From Streptomyces alfalfae (GTDB taxonomy: Bacteria; Actinomycetota; Actinomycetes; Streptomycetales; Streptomycetaceae): a stretch of 64,000 nucleotides of DNA. The notes beneath the pieces were generated by a model, which was not told where the DNA came from, made no database searches, and saw only the letters and a list, made by a program, of their open reading frames with translations. This document shows, one piece after another, positions 47,992-57,326 of the stretch. Numbering within the stretch: the stretch's first letter is position 1; each line of letters opens with the position of its first letter. Both the position numbers and the translations under genes were made by a program. The stretch lies in contig NZ_QEXM01000043.1 of assembly GCF_004127445.1 (NCBI RefSeq), forward strand, positions 62,001 to 126,000, written 5' to 3'.

Positions 47992-48987
47992 ATGGAGACT
48001 TCTGAACTGGCGACCATGGCAGTCGCGGTCATGACCGCGACTGCGACCGGAGCGGCGACCGCGGTCGGCCAGAGCGCCGGAACCGCGGTCGCCGATGCTT
48101 TACACGCCCGGCTAGCCTCAACGGAGCGGGGGCGTGCGGCCCTGGACACACTGAACCAGGCCCCGGAGGACCCGGCTGCACAGGACACGGCCCGGTCCGT
48201 GGTCCAGGAGGAGATCGAGGCGGACCCGGAGCTGCGGCGTCAGCTGCAACTGCAGTTGACCGCACCGGCAACCAACGCCACGGGCAGCCTTCTGATCACC
48301 GGCAGCCAGGTGTCGCGCAGCTCCATCGCTCTTGGCCCGCTGACCATCAACAACACCCGGGGCGGGCGGGCCGTCATCGCCCTGGTGGCTGCTCTGCTGC
48401 TGGCCCTGGTCGTGCTGGCCGTGTACGGGGGCACACGGCTGATCATGGTCGACGACTCCCCCGAATCGTCGCAGGACGACAGTGCACGCCATGCCGTGCG
48501 AGCCCTGAACGTCAGCGAGGTCAAGAGGGTCGTTCCGGACCTGACGAGCATGCCCTCCGGCTGGGAGAGATCCGGGTCCCTCGCGACTGGCAAGGAAGAG
48601 GAAAACGGGTGCTCAGGTGCCCAGGCGCGCTTCAGCACGAACAACTGGAACAACGGCAGCACGAGGACGGTCTGGGCCGAATTCACGGTGTGGTCCTGCC
48701 CCAGCGCGGCGCTGACCACGAAGAGGTTCGAGGAAACCCGGTCGGGCGTCGCCAACAACAACAAGGCGAGGGAGATCTCCCTCCCGGAGCTCGGCGACCA
48801 GCGCTCCGCGATCACCCACTACAACATCGACCTCGACGAGACGACAGCCGTCGCCCTGGCCCGCGTCGGCACCGTCCTCGTCGAGCTGGAATACCAGCCG
48901 GTGCCCGACGACTCGGGCTGGTCCAGGGAGTTCGAGCAGTTGGCCTCGGCGGTCACCACCCGCGCCCAGCAGGTCCAGAACGCCTGA
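47992..48987 (+). CDS. transposon passenger: single-pass membrane protein of unknown function
   Basis: 331 residues from ATG at 47992 with GGGGAG upstream (a TTG at 47974 is less likely). Layout: an N-terminal Ala/Thr-rich helix (LATMAVAVMTATATGAATAV), a helical segment with acidic runs, a short beta-like region (SLLITGSQVSRSSIALGPLT), one transmembrane helix at ~127-147, and an outer domain of ~180 residues with two cysteines, many Asn/Thr and an RTVWAEFTVWSC strand. The frame is intact, unlike tnpA and tnpR in the same transposon, so it may still be under selection. No recognised family. Placed between tnpR and tnpA, where Tn3 elements carry cargo. Confidence 0.75.
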   Translation: METSELATMAVAVMTATATGAATAVGQSAGTAVADALHARLASTERGRAALDTLNQAPEDPAAQDTARSVVQEEIEADPELRRQLQLQLTAPATNATGSLLITGSQVSRSSIALGPLTINNTRGGRAVIALVAALLLALVVLAVYGGTRLIMVDDSPESSQDDSARHAVRALNVSEVKRVVPDLTSMPSGWERSGSLATGKEEENGCSGAQARFSTNNWNNGSTRTVWAEFTVWSCPSAALTTKRFEETRSGVANNNKAREISLPELGDQRSAITHYNIDLDETTAVALARVGTVLVELEYQPVPDDSGWSREFEQLASAVTTRAQQVQNA

Positions 48988-49033
48988 CCCGCGGCCTCGT
49001 TCATCCGAGAGTAGGTGAGGTCTTGGAAGTCTT

Positions 49034-52000
49034 TCATCGTGTCTCCGCCCTCAATCGGTCGGCGGCGTCCGCCGGGGTGCGGGGGCGAGGCACGGTGAAC
49101 CCCAGGTCGAGGCGCTTGTCCATGTCCAGGCGGAAGGTGCCGTACGGGTTGACGTTCGACCAGAACAGCGCGGTCAGGCCACGCCGGTCCTCGTCGCTCA
49201 GCCTCCTCGCCCATGCCGGTTCGGCCAGGACCTGCTGCACCAGCAGGGTGTTGACGTGCACGAGCGCAGACCGGAGCAGGTGCAGGGCGAGCATTGACGT
49301 CTCGGCGTGTTCCTTGTCCGGGCCGGTCAGGGCGCCGTCCTTGCCGTAGTGGAGCACGGTGTTCGCGCTGTTCCAGTTCTCCACGACCTGGAGCCCGCCG
49401 TGGATCTCGCGGCGCAGGCCGGGGCTGGCGAGGTAGCCGCAGGCGAAGACCGTGCGAACTGCGCGGCCGAGTTCTTCGAGGGCCTGGTAGGTGGGGTGCT
49501 TGGGGCCGCCGCGGGTGAAGCGCCGCAGCGCCTGCTCCGCCTCCGCCGTGCCGAGCCGGAGCGCGGTGGCGTACTTGACCATCTGGTCGTATTGCTGCTC
49601 GATCAGCTCCCAGCGGATCGGCCGCGTCAGCGAGGTGCCGAGCGTCGGCCAGCCGGGCGGGGCATCGTCCGGGCGGTACAGCCGGATACTGCCGATGTTT
49701 CTTCAGCCGCGGTAGCAGGCGGAAGTTCAGCAGCTCGGTGAACGCGAACCCGACTACGCTCGCGCCGTGTGTGTCCACGTAGTTGGACTCGATCTCGGCG
49801 TCCGCGCAGTGCCGCAGCAGGCCCTCGATCATCGCCGCGACCTCGGACGACGAACAGTTCTTGAGCTGGGAGTAGATGCAGACGTTCTTCCGCTCGACGT
49901 GCCAGTAGATCATCACGCCGTTGCCGCCGTAGCGGGCGTGGTACTCGGTCATGAAGTTCGAGGACCAGGACCCGGACTTCTCCGAGTCCGACGCACACGC
50001 GGTCCCTTGGCCCCACCATGCGGTGTCGCGAGCGGCGAAGGTGGCGTTCACCAGCCTGGTGACAGCGGCCCGCAGGCTGTCGACGGTGATGAAGTGCCGG
50101 CGCACGTGCCGCAGCACGGCCTCGCTCTCGCCGTGCTCGCCGGTCGCCACGATCGCGCGGATGCCCATGTTCGTGCCCAGCGCGAAGAGAGCGAGCAGCA
50201 GGCGGCGCTGGAGAACGTCACGCTCGATGCGCTCGTACGCGGCCACCGAGGAGAACTCTTCGGTGAAGCCGGTGAGGGAGTCGGCGTTCTTCAGCACGTC
50301 CAGGAGATCCAGGACGTCCCAGCGGCGTGCGACCTCCTCCTTGAGGGCCGCCAGGCCGGTGGGCTCGGCCAGCGGCTCCAGCTTCGGCACGGTGATCCAC
50401 GGCTCGCCCTTGCGGATGGTGACCTTCACCCCGCCCGCCGAGCCATCCGCGAGCGCCGCCGAGAGCCCGTCCAGGGCCGCGGTCATGCGCTTCTTCAGGT
50501 CCGCGATGAACGCCCGCGGGTTCAGCGGCTGGCGGATCGCGGCGTAGTGCACCGCGCGGGTGGCCTCGAAGGCGCCAGGCAGGTCGTCCTCCGGATTGCA
50601 CCAGCGGGCCGCGCCCTCGACGTAGATCTCGCGGCGGCGCACCGCGTCCCGCAGCGCCACCAGGACGCACAGCTCGTACGGGATGCGCTCGATGCGGCCC
50701 ATGTCATCAACGACCGCCTCGCGCCAGTCTTTGCGCACCACGCCGTCCATCGGCACGACGTCGGTGGCGTCGTAAAAGCGGATCTTGCCGTCGACATCGG
50801 CGTACTTGGCCAGCAGCGCGAGCGCGTCCATCACCGGCCGATAGGCGGTGTTGTCGCACCTGAAGCCCAGCGTCTTCAGCAGCGGCGGCAGCATCTGCCG
50901 GTAGTAGGAGCTGTACGACGACCGGAGCGTGGTGCGGACCTTGGCCTTGAAGACCTTCTCGTTCGCCTTCGCCTCGGCCACCAGCTCGCGCAGCGTCATC
51001 TCTCCGACTATCGGGAACAGGGCACGGCGTACGACCTCGTCGGGCTTGCCGACAGCGGCCGTCGCCAGCTTGACGAGGATGCCCTCCTTGCCGCGAACCT
51101 TCTTCAACTCGGCGGTGAGCTGCTTCTCCACCCGCCGCTCAGCACGAGCGTTGATCTTGTGGACCAGGGCGACCAGCAGGTCAACCAGGGCGTCGGTGAT
51201 CTCAGCCTGACGAGACGTGCACAGCGCGGCGAGCAGGGTGATCCGTACGTCCTCCGCCGTGTCGCGGAAGTCCGAGGGATACATCTTGATCGCCCGTGCC
51301 CGCCAGGCGGCTACCAGCTTCTCCGAGCAGTCCGCGAACAATCCGTCGGGCAGCCCGAGCTTGCGCATGTCGTTGAGCTTAGTGATCTCCGTGAGTAGGA
51401 GTCCAGGCCCACCGCACCAGGGTCGCGCTTGAGCGCGGCCAGCAGGGCGGTTCCCGTCTCGTTGTCCTCTGCCACCAGGGACAGCAGTCGAGCCGTGCCC
51501 GCCTCGCCCAGGCGGCCGATCGTGCGGTCGCAGAACGTCTTCTCCGACCTGCCCCGCGCTGCGACGAGTACCTTCTCGACCCGGGTCCGGCCCGGCGGCT
51601 CGATCTTCCGGGCCCGGCACTCGACCAGCAGGGCTCGTGCTGCCGGTCCTCCACCAGCTCGACCGGACAGACCTCCACGGCAAGCCATTCCGCCAGCGCC
51701 TTCTCGTCCGCGACCGTCGACGGCCGGAATCCCAGGGCCTCGCGGATCTGCTTGCGGTGGTACTCGGCGGTCCGGCCGACCAGTGTGCACTTCGCGAAGT
51801 CAGTGGCCGGGACCTTCACCAGACCGGCGACGTACTCCACCGCGGTCGGCGGGACCTCTTCCAGCACATCGGGGAACCGGCCTTCCAGCTCGAAGAACTT
51901 CAGCAACAGGCTGAAGCCGAGCCGGGTCGCCCCGCTCTTGTTCGCTACCAAGTCCCAGTCGCCGTCTACCAGCGTCCAGTTCGCCAACAGCTCTTCTGGC

Positions 52001-52041
52001 GACCACTCTTGCCGCACGCCCGCCCCTTTGGCCTCGATCAC
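49034..52041 (-). pseudogene. tnpA: Tn3-family transposase TnpA with three frameshifts
   Basis: Four frames in series give a ~1,000-residue Tn3 transposase. N-terminal DUF4158 region: EWSPEELLANWTLVDGDWDLVANKSGATRLGFSLLLKFFE. Middle: KKVRGKEGILVKLATAAVGK and RPVMDALALLAKYADVDGKI. Catalytic DDE domain: ACASDSEKSGSWSSNFMTEYHARYGG, ESNYVDTHGASVVGFAFTELLNFRLLPRLK, and LQVVENWNSANTVLHYGKDG. C-terminus: HVNTLLVQQVL and DEDRRGLTALFWSNVNPYGTF. Breaks: one base missing near 51626-51637, one C missing near 51395-51402, one A extra near 49696-49702. All three catalytic acidic regions are encoded, but no single protein can be made. Confidence 0.92.
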
Positions 52042-52102
52042 TCGATCGGACCAACGACGGCGCCCAGGACAGGGAAACGGGGCCCGCCCAGCTACCCGCG
52101 AC

Positions 52103-52141
52103 CTACTTTGCGGCTGGTGTCTGAGCTAGGACTCCAGGGCC
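52103..52141 (-). repeat. Tn3-family inverted repeat, right end
   Basis: Partner of 46797-46835 (36 of 39 matches). Followed by the right target duplication CTGCC (52142-52146). Confidence 0.92.
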
Positions 52142-52679
52142 CTGCCCTCCAGTTCGGCCTGGACGACCGCCGTGCGGAAGGTGACATCCCACAGCGTGGG
52201 CGCCTCGGCGACGTACGCCTCGCCGCGAAGACCTTCTCGCCCTCGACGGTGAGCCGCTCGCACAGCTCGATGAAGTTCCGCCGAGAGATGGGAAGCTGAC
52301 GCTTCCCCGGGCTCTTTGGCGGGGTGAACCCCGGGTCGTACGGGAGGGAGGGGTCGCAGCGGACGCCGAAGTGGTTCTGGACGCGCCGCTCGGTCGGCAG
52401 CCCGTTGTCGTCCCACCCCATGGGGTAGAAGACTTCTTTGCCGCGCATGCGCTGGTAGCGGGCGACGGCGTCGGTGTGCGTGTACGAGAAGACGTGGCCG
52501 ACGTGGAGCGAGCCGCTGACGGTGGGCGGCGGGGTGTCGATGGAGAAGACCTCGTCCCGCGTCTTCGAGCGGTCGAAGGCGTATACGCCCGACTCGTCCC
52601 ATCGCCGTGACCACGTGTCTTCGAGCCCGTCGAGGACGGGCCTGTCGGGGACGCCTGTGCGGCGGTGGATGAAGGCCAT
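52142..52679 (-). pseudogene. valS: valyl-tRNA synthetase, N-terminal part with internal deletion
   Basis: Encodes the ValRS N-terminus (MAFIHRRTGVPDRPVLDGLE, DTWSRRWDESGVYAFDRSKTRDEVFSIDTPPPTVSGSLHVGHVFSYTHTD with HVGH as the HIGH motif, MGWDDNGLPTERRVQNHFGVRCDP, FIELCERLTVEGEKVF). Directly after EKVF, near 52226, the frame shifts and resumes at GEAYVAEAPTLWDVTFRTAVVQAELE. About 38-40 codons usually found between these points (the segment with VDWTQTYRT in homologues) are missing. The transposon then interrupts the gene. Normal 5' end and start at 52679. Confidence 0.92.
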
Positions 52680-52775
52680 GCAGGGGGATGCTAGCCAGGG
52701 AGGGGGCCCGGGGCCTCCCTGTTTTCCGGCCGCCGCTCCCCCCGCCCGCGCGGCGAGGGGAGCGTGAGGCGCGCG

Positions 52776-54833
52776 TCAGGCGGTGATGAGGGCGGGGTCG
52801 CTGATGCCCGTCGCGCCGGTCTCCACATGGCCCGCGAAGCGCCGCAGGAAGCCCGAGTCGGCGTCGGACCGCACCGTCAGGTCGTACCAGCGCCTGGTGC
52901 GGCGCAGGTCGACGGTGTGGCGGACGGTGGCGCCCGCCTTGACCCTGACGGCCTGGGCGGCGCCGCCGTAGGCGTTGGCCAGCTTGAGGTGCACGTCGGT
53001 GCTGCCGTCGTTCGTGAAGGTCAGCTCGATGTCGCCCGTGGCGCCGTCGTGGCGGGCGATGACCTCGGGGCCCGCCTTCTTGTTCGGTCCCCTGAAGGTG
53101 CGCAGGAACCCGTTGGGCCCGTAGACGGAGAGGTCGTACGAGCCGTTCGAGTACGCCGAGTTCCAGGTGTCGGAGAGCTTCTTGCCCGCCTCCGTGGTGT
53201 ACGTCCAGGGGCCGTCGGCGCGGTTCCCCGAGCGGACGTGGAAGCAGACGCCCGCCTCGTCGCCACCGGCGAAGGTCAGCGTGTACGTCCTCGCGGCGAC
53301 GTCGGCGGCCCCGTCCACCAGCGGGACGTACGGCAGGGCGCGGGCGGGCCGCGAGCCGCGCTCCTGCCGGGGCAGCGCCGGATCGGCGGGCGCCTTGGGC
53401 ACGTAGTCCGGGTGGCGGTCGTTGTCCGGCGGCTCATACGCCGCGGTGTCGGGGAGCCGTGCCGGGTCGGTGTCCCTGCCCGCGAAGTCGAACGCGGAGG
53501 TCAGGTCGCCGCAGACGGCGCGGCGCCACGGCGAGATCTGGGGCTCCTCCACGCCGAAGCGGCGCTCCATGAACCGGATGATCGACGTGTGGTCGAAGAC
53601 CTCGGAGTTCACGAAGCCGCCGGTGCTCCACGGCGAGACGACGATCATCGGCACGCGCTGGCCGAGGCCGTAGTGCCCTGCCGCGTAGGAGGCGTTGCCC
53701 GGGAAGTAGTCGAGGGTGGTGTCGACGGTGGACTTGCCCTGGCCGGCGTCCTTCGGGACGTACGGCGGCACGATGTGGTCGAAGTAGCCGTCGTTCTCGT
53801 CGTAGGTGACGAACAGCGCCGTCCTCGCCCACACCTCGGGGTCGGCGGTGAGGGCGTCGAGGACCTGGGAGATGTACCAGGCGCCGTAGTTGACGGGCCA
53901 GTTGGGGTGCTCGGTGAACGCCTCGGGACAGGCGATGTAGGAGACCTGCGGCAGCGTGCCGGCCTCGACGTCCGCCTTGAGGATGTCGAAGTAGCCGTCG
54001 CCCGCCTTGGCATTGGTGCCGGTGCGGGCCTTGTCGTACAGCGGGTCGCCGGGCTCGGCGTCGCGGTACCTGTTGAAGTACAGCAGGGAGTTGTCGCCGT
54101 AGTTGCCCCGGTAGGCGTCCTCGATCCAGCCCCAGCGGCCGCCGGCGTCCAGGCCGTCGCCGATGTCCTGGTACACCTTCCAGGAGACGCCCGCCGCCTC
54201 CAGGCGCTCGGCGTACGTCGTCCAGTCGTACCCCGCTTCCTGGTTGCCGAGGACGGGGCCGCCGCCTTTGCCGTCGTTGCCGACGTGGCCCGTGAGCATG
54301 TAGTAGCGGTTGGGGTCGGTGGCCCCGATGAAGGAGCAGTGGTAGTCGTCGCAGACCGTGAAGGCGTCGGCGAGCGCGTAGTGGAAGGGGATGTCGTCCC
54401 GCTCCAGGTACGCCATCGTCCGCTCGGACTTCGCCGGGATCCACTGGTCGTACCTGCCGTCGTTGAACGCCTTGTGGCCGCCCGCCCAGTCGTGGTCGAG
54501 GCCCGCGATGAACTGCATCCCGAGGTTCTCGGCGTCCGGGTGGAACGGCAGGACCTCCTTGGCGCCGTTCGGCTGGTTCCACACGGGCCTGCCGTTGGGG
54601 AGCGTCACGGGGCGCGGGTCGCCGAAGCCGCGTACGCCCTTCAGCGTCCCGAAGTAGTGGTCGAAGGAACGGTTCTCCTGCATCAGGACCACGACGTGCT
54701 CGACGTCCTCGATGGTGCCGGTGACGCGCCTCGCGGGCAGCGAGGCGGCGCGCGCGATGCTCTGGTCGAGCATGGCGTAGACCGCGGTGCCGCCGGCGAA
54801 CCGCAGGAAGCGGCGCCGATTGAGTTCAGGCAT
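52776..54833 (-). CDS. Tat-secreted phospholipase C (non-haemolytic, phosphoesterase family)
   Basis: 685 residues from ATG at 54833. A twin-arginine leader (MPELNRRRFLRFAGG) precedes the phosphoesterase domain: DVEHVVVLMQENRSFDHYFGTLKGVRGFGDP, DDYHCSFIGATDPNRYYMLTGH, ALFVTYDENDGYFDHIVPP and RVPMIVVSPWSTGGFVNSEVFDHTSIIRFMERRFGV. Two C-terminal ~90-residue beta domains (DUF756-like) follow, as in bacterial PLCs. Family members hydrolyse phosphatidylcholine and related lipids outside the cell, releasing phosphorylated head groups. Length matches the family. The 282-bp region to the next gene has no other gene; phosphate control is plausible but no clear PHO box pair was found. Confidence 0.93.
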   Translation of the reverse strand: MPELNRRRFLRFAGGTAVYAMLDQSIARAASLPARRVTGTIEDVEHVVVLMQENRSFDHYFGTLKGVRGFGDPRPVTLPNGRPVWNQPNGAKEVLPFHPDAENLGMQFIAGLDHDWAGGHKAFNDGRYDQWIPAKSERTMAYLERDDIPFHYALADAFTVCDDYHCSFIGATDPNRYYMLTGHVGNDGKGGGPVLGNQEAGYDWTTYAERLEAAGVSWKVYQDIGDGLDAGGRWGWIEDAYRGNYGDNSLLYFNRYRDAEPGDPLYDKARTGTNAKAGDGYFDILKADVEAGTLPQVSYIACPEAFTEHPNWPVNYGAWYISQVLDALTADPEVWARTALFVTYDENDGYFDHIVPPYVPKDAGQGKSTVDTTLDYFPGNASYAAGHYGLGQRVPMIVVSPWSTGGFVNSEVFDHTSIIRFMERRFGVEEPQISPWRRAVCGDLTSAFDFAGRDTDPARLPDTAAYEPPDNDRHPDYVPKAPADPALPRQERGSRPARALPYVPLVDGAADVAARTYTLTFAGGDEAGVCFHVRSGNRADGPWTYTTEAGKKLSDTWNSAYSNGSYDLSVYGPNGFLRTFRGPNKKAGPEVIARHDGATGDIELTFTNDGSTDVHLKLANAYGGAAQAVRVKAGATVRHTVDLRRTRRWYDLTVRSDADSGFLRRFAGHVETGATGISDPALITA

Positions 54834-55115
54834 GGATGATCCGACCTCGTGATCTGTGGGGGGACGCGAGCGGGTGAAGTGTGCCAAGAGGAGCAAGCGT
54901 TGCGGAAGGGGCGGTGACGGGCGTGTGAAAAGGGGGCCGAGTGCCGCCGCCGTGGGCACAAGGCCCTGGCGCGGGTCGTTCCGGGGCGCCGCGCCGGACG
55001 CTTCTTTCACGGCACCCTCACATCCGGGGGTGCGAGGCCGGGCCCCAGGGGTAGGTGCTGGAGGCAACCATGCGGGACGATGCGGTCCGGCCCGGCCCAC
55101 CGCCAAGGAGCATCC

Positions 55116-56321
55116 ATGTCCGTACGCGTCCACGGCCTCTGCGCCCCCGGCTTCGAACCCGTCCGCGAGGAGTTCGCCAGGAACTTCGCCGAGCGCGGCG
55201 ACCTGGGGGCGGCCGTCGCCGTCTTTGTCGACGGCGAGTTCGTCGTCGACCTGTGGGGCGGCGACGCGGACCGCGCGGGCACCCGCCCCTGGGAGCGCGA
55301 CACGCTGGTGAACACCTACTCCATGACGAAGGGCCTGACGGCGCTCTGCGCCCATCTCCTCGTCGAGCGCGGCGACCTCGACCTGGACGCCCCCGTCGCC
55401 CGCTACTGGCCGGAGTTCGCCCGGGCGGGCAAGGACGGCATCTTGGTGCGCTGGCTGCTGAGCCACCGCAGCGGGCTGATCGCGCCGGGTGAGCCGATGC
55501 CGTCCGACGCCGTGTACGACTGGGAGAAGGTCACCGAGGCGCTGGCGGCCACCGAGCCGTGGTGGCGCCCCGGCGCCGCGCAGGGCTACCACGCGGTGAC
55601 CTTCGGCTTCCTGGTCGGTGAGGTCGTGCGGCGGGTCAGCGGGCTCTCGCCCGGCGCGTTCCTGCGCGCGGAGGTGACCGGGCCGCTCGGCGCCGACGTC
55701 TGGCTCGGCACCCCGGACGACGAGCACGGGCGGTGCGCGGACATGGCCCGCCCCGAGGGGGCGGCGCCGGGCGGCACCGTCTTCGGCGACGCCCCGAAGC
55801 CGCCGGTCGGCGGGCTCGACGAGCATCCGATGGCGCCGGTCACGCTGGCCCTGCGGTACCTGCCGCTCGGCGACGTGAACGGCCCCGCCTACCGCCGCGC
55901 GGAGATCCCGTCCGCCAACGCCCACGCCACCGCCCGCGGCATGGCCGCCGTCTACGCCGAGCTGGCGTGCGGACGGCTGCTGACCGCCGCGTCGGTGGAC
56001 CGGCTGCGCACCTCGCAGAGCACCGAGGGGGAACCGGACCTGGTGCTCGCCGCGGGCAGCCCGTTCGGCGCGGCCTGGCCGTGGGGCCTCGGCTACATGC
56101 TCAACCCGTACGGGCAGGCCGGCCCCAACCCCCGCGCGTTCGGGCACGGCGGCGCGGGCGGCTCGTACGCCTTCGCCGACCCGGAGAACCGCGTGGCGTA
56201 CGCGTACGTGATGAACCGCATGGGCGCGGGCACCTCCGGCGAGGACCTGCGCAGCCACCACCTGGTGGACGCGCTCTACAAGGCGCTGCGGGAAGGGAGC
56301 GAGGGGGCCGCGGGGTTGTGA
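55116..56321 (+). CDS. serine hydrolase of the beta-lactamase/EstB esterase family
   Basis: 401 residues from ATG at 55116 (AAGGAG 5 nt upstream). Class C beta-lactamase fold: Ser69-x-x-Lys72 in YSMTKGLTAL, VRWLLSHRSGLIAPGEPM, a Tyr region GYHAVTFGFLVGEVVRRVSG, and the HGGAGGSYAFADPENRVAYAYVMNRM motif near the C-terminus in place of KTG. No signal peptide, so cytoplasmic. These proteins are usually esterases of unknown natural substrate (EstB-like, LACTB-like) rather than lactamases. Possibly co-transcribed with the reductase 46 bp downstream. Confidence 0.9.
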   Translation: MSVRVHGLCAPGFEPVREEFARNFAERGDLGAAVAVFVDGEFVVDLWGGDADRAGTRPWERDTLVNTYSMTKGLTALCAHLLVERGDLDLDAPVARYWPEFARAGKDGILVRWLLSHRSGLIAPGEPMPSDAVYDWEKVTEALAATEPWWRPGAAQGYHAVTFGFLVGEVVRRVSGLSPGAFLRAEVTGPLGADVWLGTPDDEHGRCADMARPEGAAPGGTVFGDAPKPPVGGLDEHPMAPVTLALRYLPLGDVNGPAYRRAEIPSANAHATARGMAAVYAELACGRLLTAASVDRLRTSQSTEGEPDLVLAAGSPFGAAWPWGLGYMLNPYGQAGPNPRAFGHGGAGGSYAFADPENRVAYAYVMNRMGAGTSGEDLRSHHLVDALYKALREGSEGAAGL

Positions 56322-56367
56322 GGTGCAGTCGTCCGGTCCGGTCCGGACCGAGTGAGGGAGCCCTCGT

Positions 56368-57300
56368 ATGTACAAGGCCTACGCGTACACGGAGCACGGC
56401 GGACCCGAGGTGGAGACCTTCCTCGACCTGCCCGTGCCGGAGCCCGGCCCCGGGCAGTTGCTCGTCGCGGTGCGGGCGGCGGGAGTGAACCCCGTCGACT
56501 GGAAGCTGCGGGCGGGCAAGCGCAGGCCGGGGCAGGGGCCGCTGACGGGCCCCGAGGTCCTGGGCAGTGAGGTCGCCGGAGTGGTGGAGCGGGTCGGCGC
56601 CGGGGTGACGGGGTTCGCGCCGGGCGACGCGGTGTTCGGCAACCCGATCGCCGGTGCGGGCGGATACGCCGAGTACACGCTGCTCCCCACCGGCACCGCC
56701 GCGCACAAGCCCGACGCCGTCCCCTTCACGGACGCGGCCGCGCTGCCGGTCGCGGCGGCCACGGCGTACGACGGGCTGCGCCAGCTCGCGCTGCCCGCCG
56801 GGGCGACGCTGCTGATCACGGGGGTGGGCGGCGGGGTCGGCGTGGCGGCGGCGCAGCTCGCGCGCCATTTCGGGCTGCGGGTGGTGGGCACCGCGAGCGC
56901 GGCCAAGAAGGAGTTCGTGGAGTCGCTCGGCGCGGTCCATGTGGCGCGCGGGCCCCGGCTGGCCGAGCGGGTCCGCGAGGCGGCGACCGGCGGCCGTGTC
57001 GACGCCGTCTTCGACCTGGTGGGCGGCGACACGCTCGCGGAGGTCGCTGACCTGCTCGCCGACCGCCGCGGGCGGCTGATCACGGCCGCCGCCAAGGAGA
57101 CGGTCGCGGAGCTGGGCGGCGCCCCGGTGGCGCGGGCCAGGAACGCGGCGGTCCTCGCCGAGGTGGCCCGGCTCGCCGAGACCGGCGTCCTGCGCCCGCA
57201 CGTGACAGCGACGTACCCCCTGGACCGCGCGGACGAGGCGCTGCGCGCGGTGGAGGACGGCCATGCCCGCGGCAAGACCGTCATCGAGGTGACGGGCTGA
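56368..57300 (+). CDS. zinc-independent NADP-dependent quinone oxidoreductase (MDR superfamily)
   Basis: 310 residues. N-terminal GroES-like domain (LLVAVRAAGVNPVDWKLRAGKR, EVLGSEVAGVVERVGAGVTGFAPGDAVFG) and a Rossmann domain with ATLLITGVGGGVGVAAAQLARHFGLRVVGTAS, then LITAAAKETVAELGG and the ALRAVEDGHARGKTVIEVTG end. No structural or catalytic zinc ligands, as in quinone oxidoreductase-type members. Substrate not predictable. Confidence 0.9.
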   Translation: MYKAYAYTEHGGPEVETFLDLPVPEPGPGQLLVAVRAAGVNPVDWKLRAGKRRPGQGPLTGPEVLGSEVAGVVERVGAGVTGFAPGDAVFGNPIAGAGGYAEYTLLPTGTAAHKPDAVPFTDAAALPVAAATAYDGLRQLALPAGATLLITGVGGGVGVAAAQLARHFGLRVVGTASAAKKEFVESLGAVHVARGPRLAERVREAATGGRVDAVFDLVGGDTLAEVADLLADRRGRLITAAAKETVAELGGAPVARARNAAVLAEVARLAETGVLRPHVTATYPLDRADEALRAVEDGHARGKTVIEVTG

Positions 57301-57326
57301 GGGGAAGGGCGCCACGCCCCCGCCCG

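Larger units (their letters stand above)
46797..52141. mobile_element. Tn3-family transposon inserted in valS (5,345 bp)
   Basis: Ends are 39-bp inverted repeats (36 of 39 identical) beginning GGCCCTGGAGTCCTAGCTC. Target duplication is CTGTC (46792-46796) on the left and CTGCC (52142-52146) on the right, one base apart. Removing the element and one duplication restores the ValRS reading ...AELE-DRERPAAHHR..., as expected for this enzyme. Contents: resolvase (broken), res-like region, an intact membrane passenger, and tnpA (broken). It cannot transpose on its own unless the frameshifts are sequencing errors. Confidence 0.92.

Noticed and set aside
49690..51640. Programmed frameshifting in tnpA (as in some IS transposases)
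   Set aside because: Tn3 transposases are single-frame. The three breaks are not slippery heptamers, occur in both directions, and tnpR shows the same kind of damage.
54834..55115. PHO box for the phospholipase C gene
   Set aside because: A single CTTCACCC-like unit occurs on the minus strand without the required second 11-bp direct repeat.
55733..56488. Alternative frames inside the serine hydrolase and oxidoreductase genes
   Set aside because: Shadow frames rich in Arg/Gly/Ala, overlapping genes with intact catalytic motifs.
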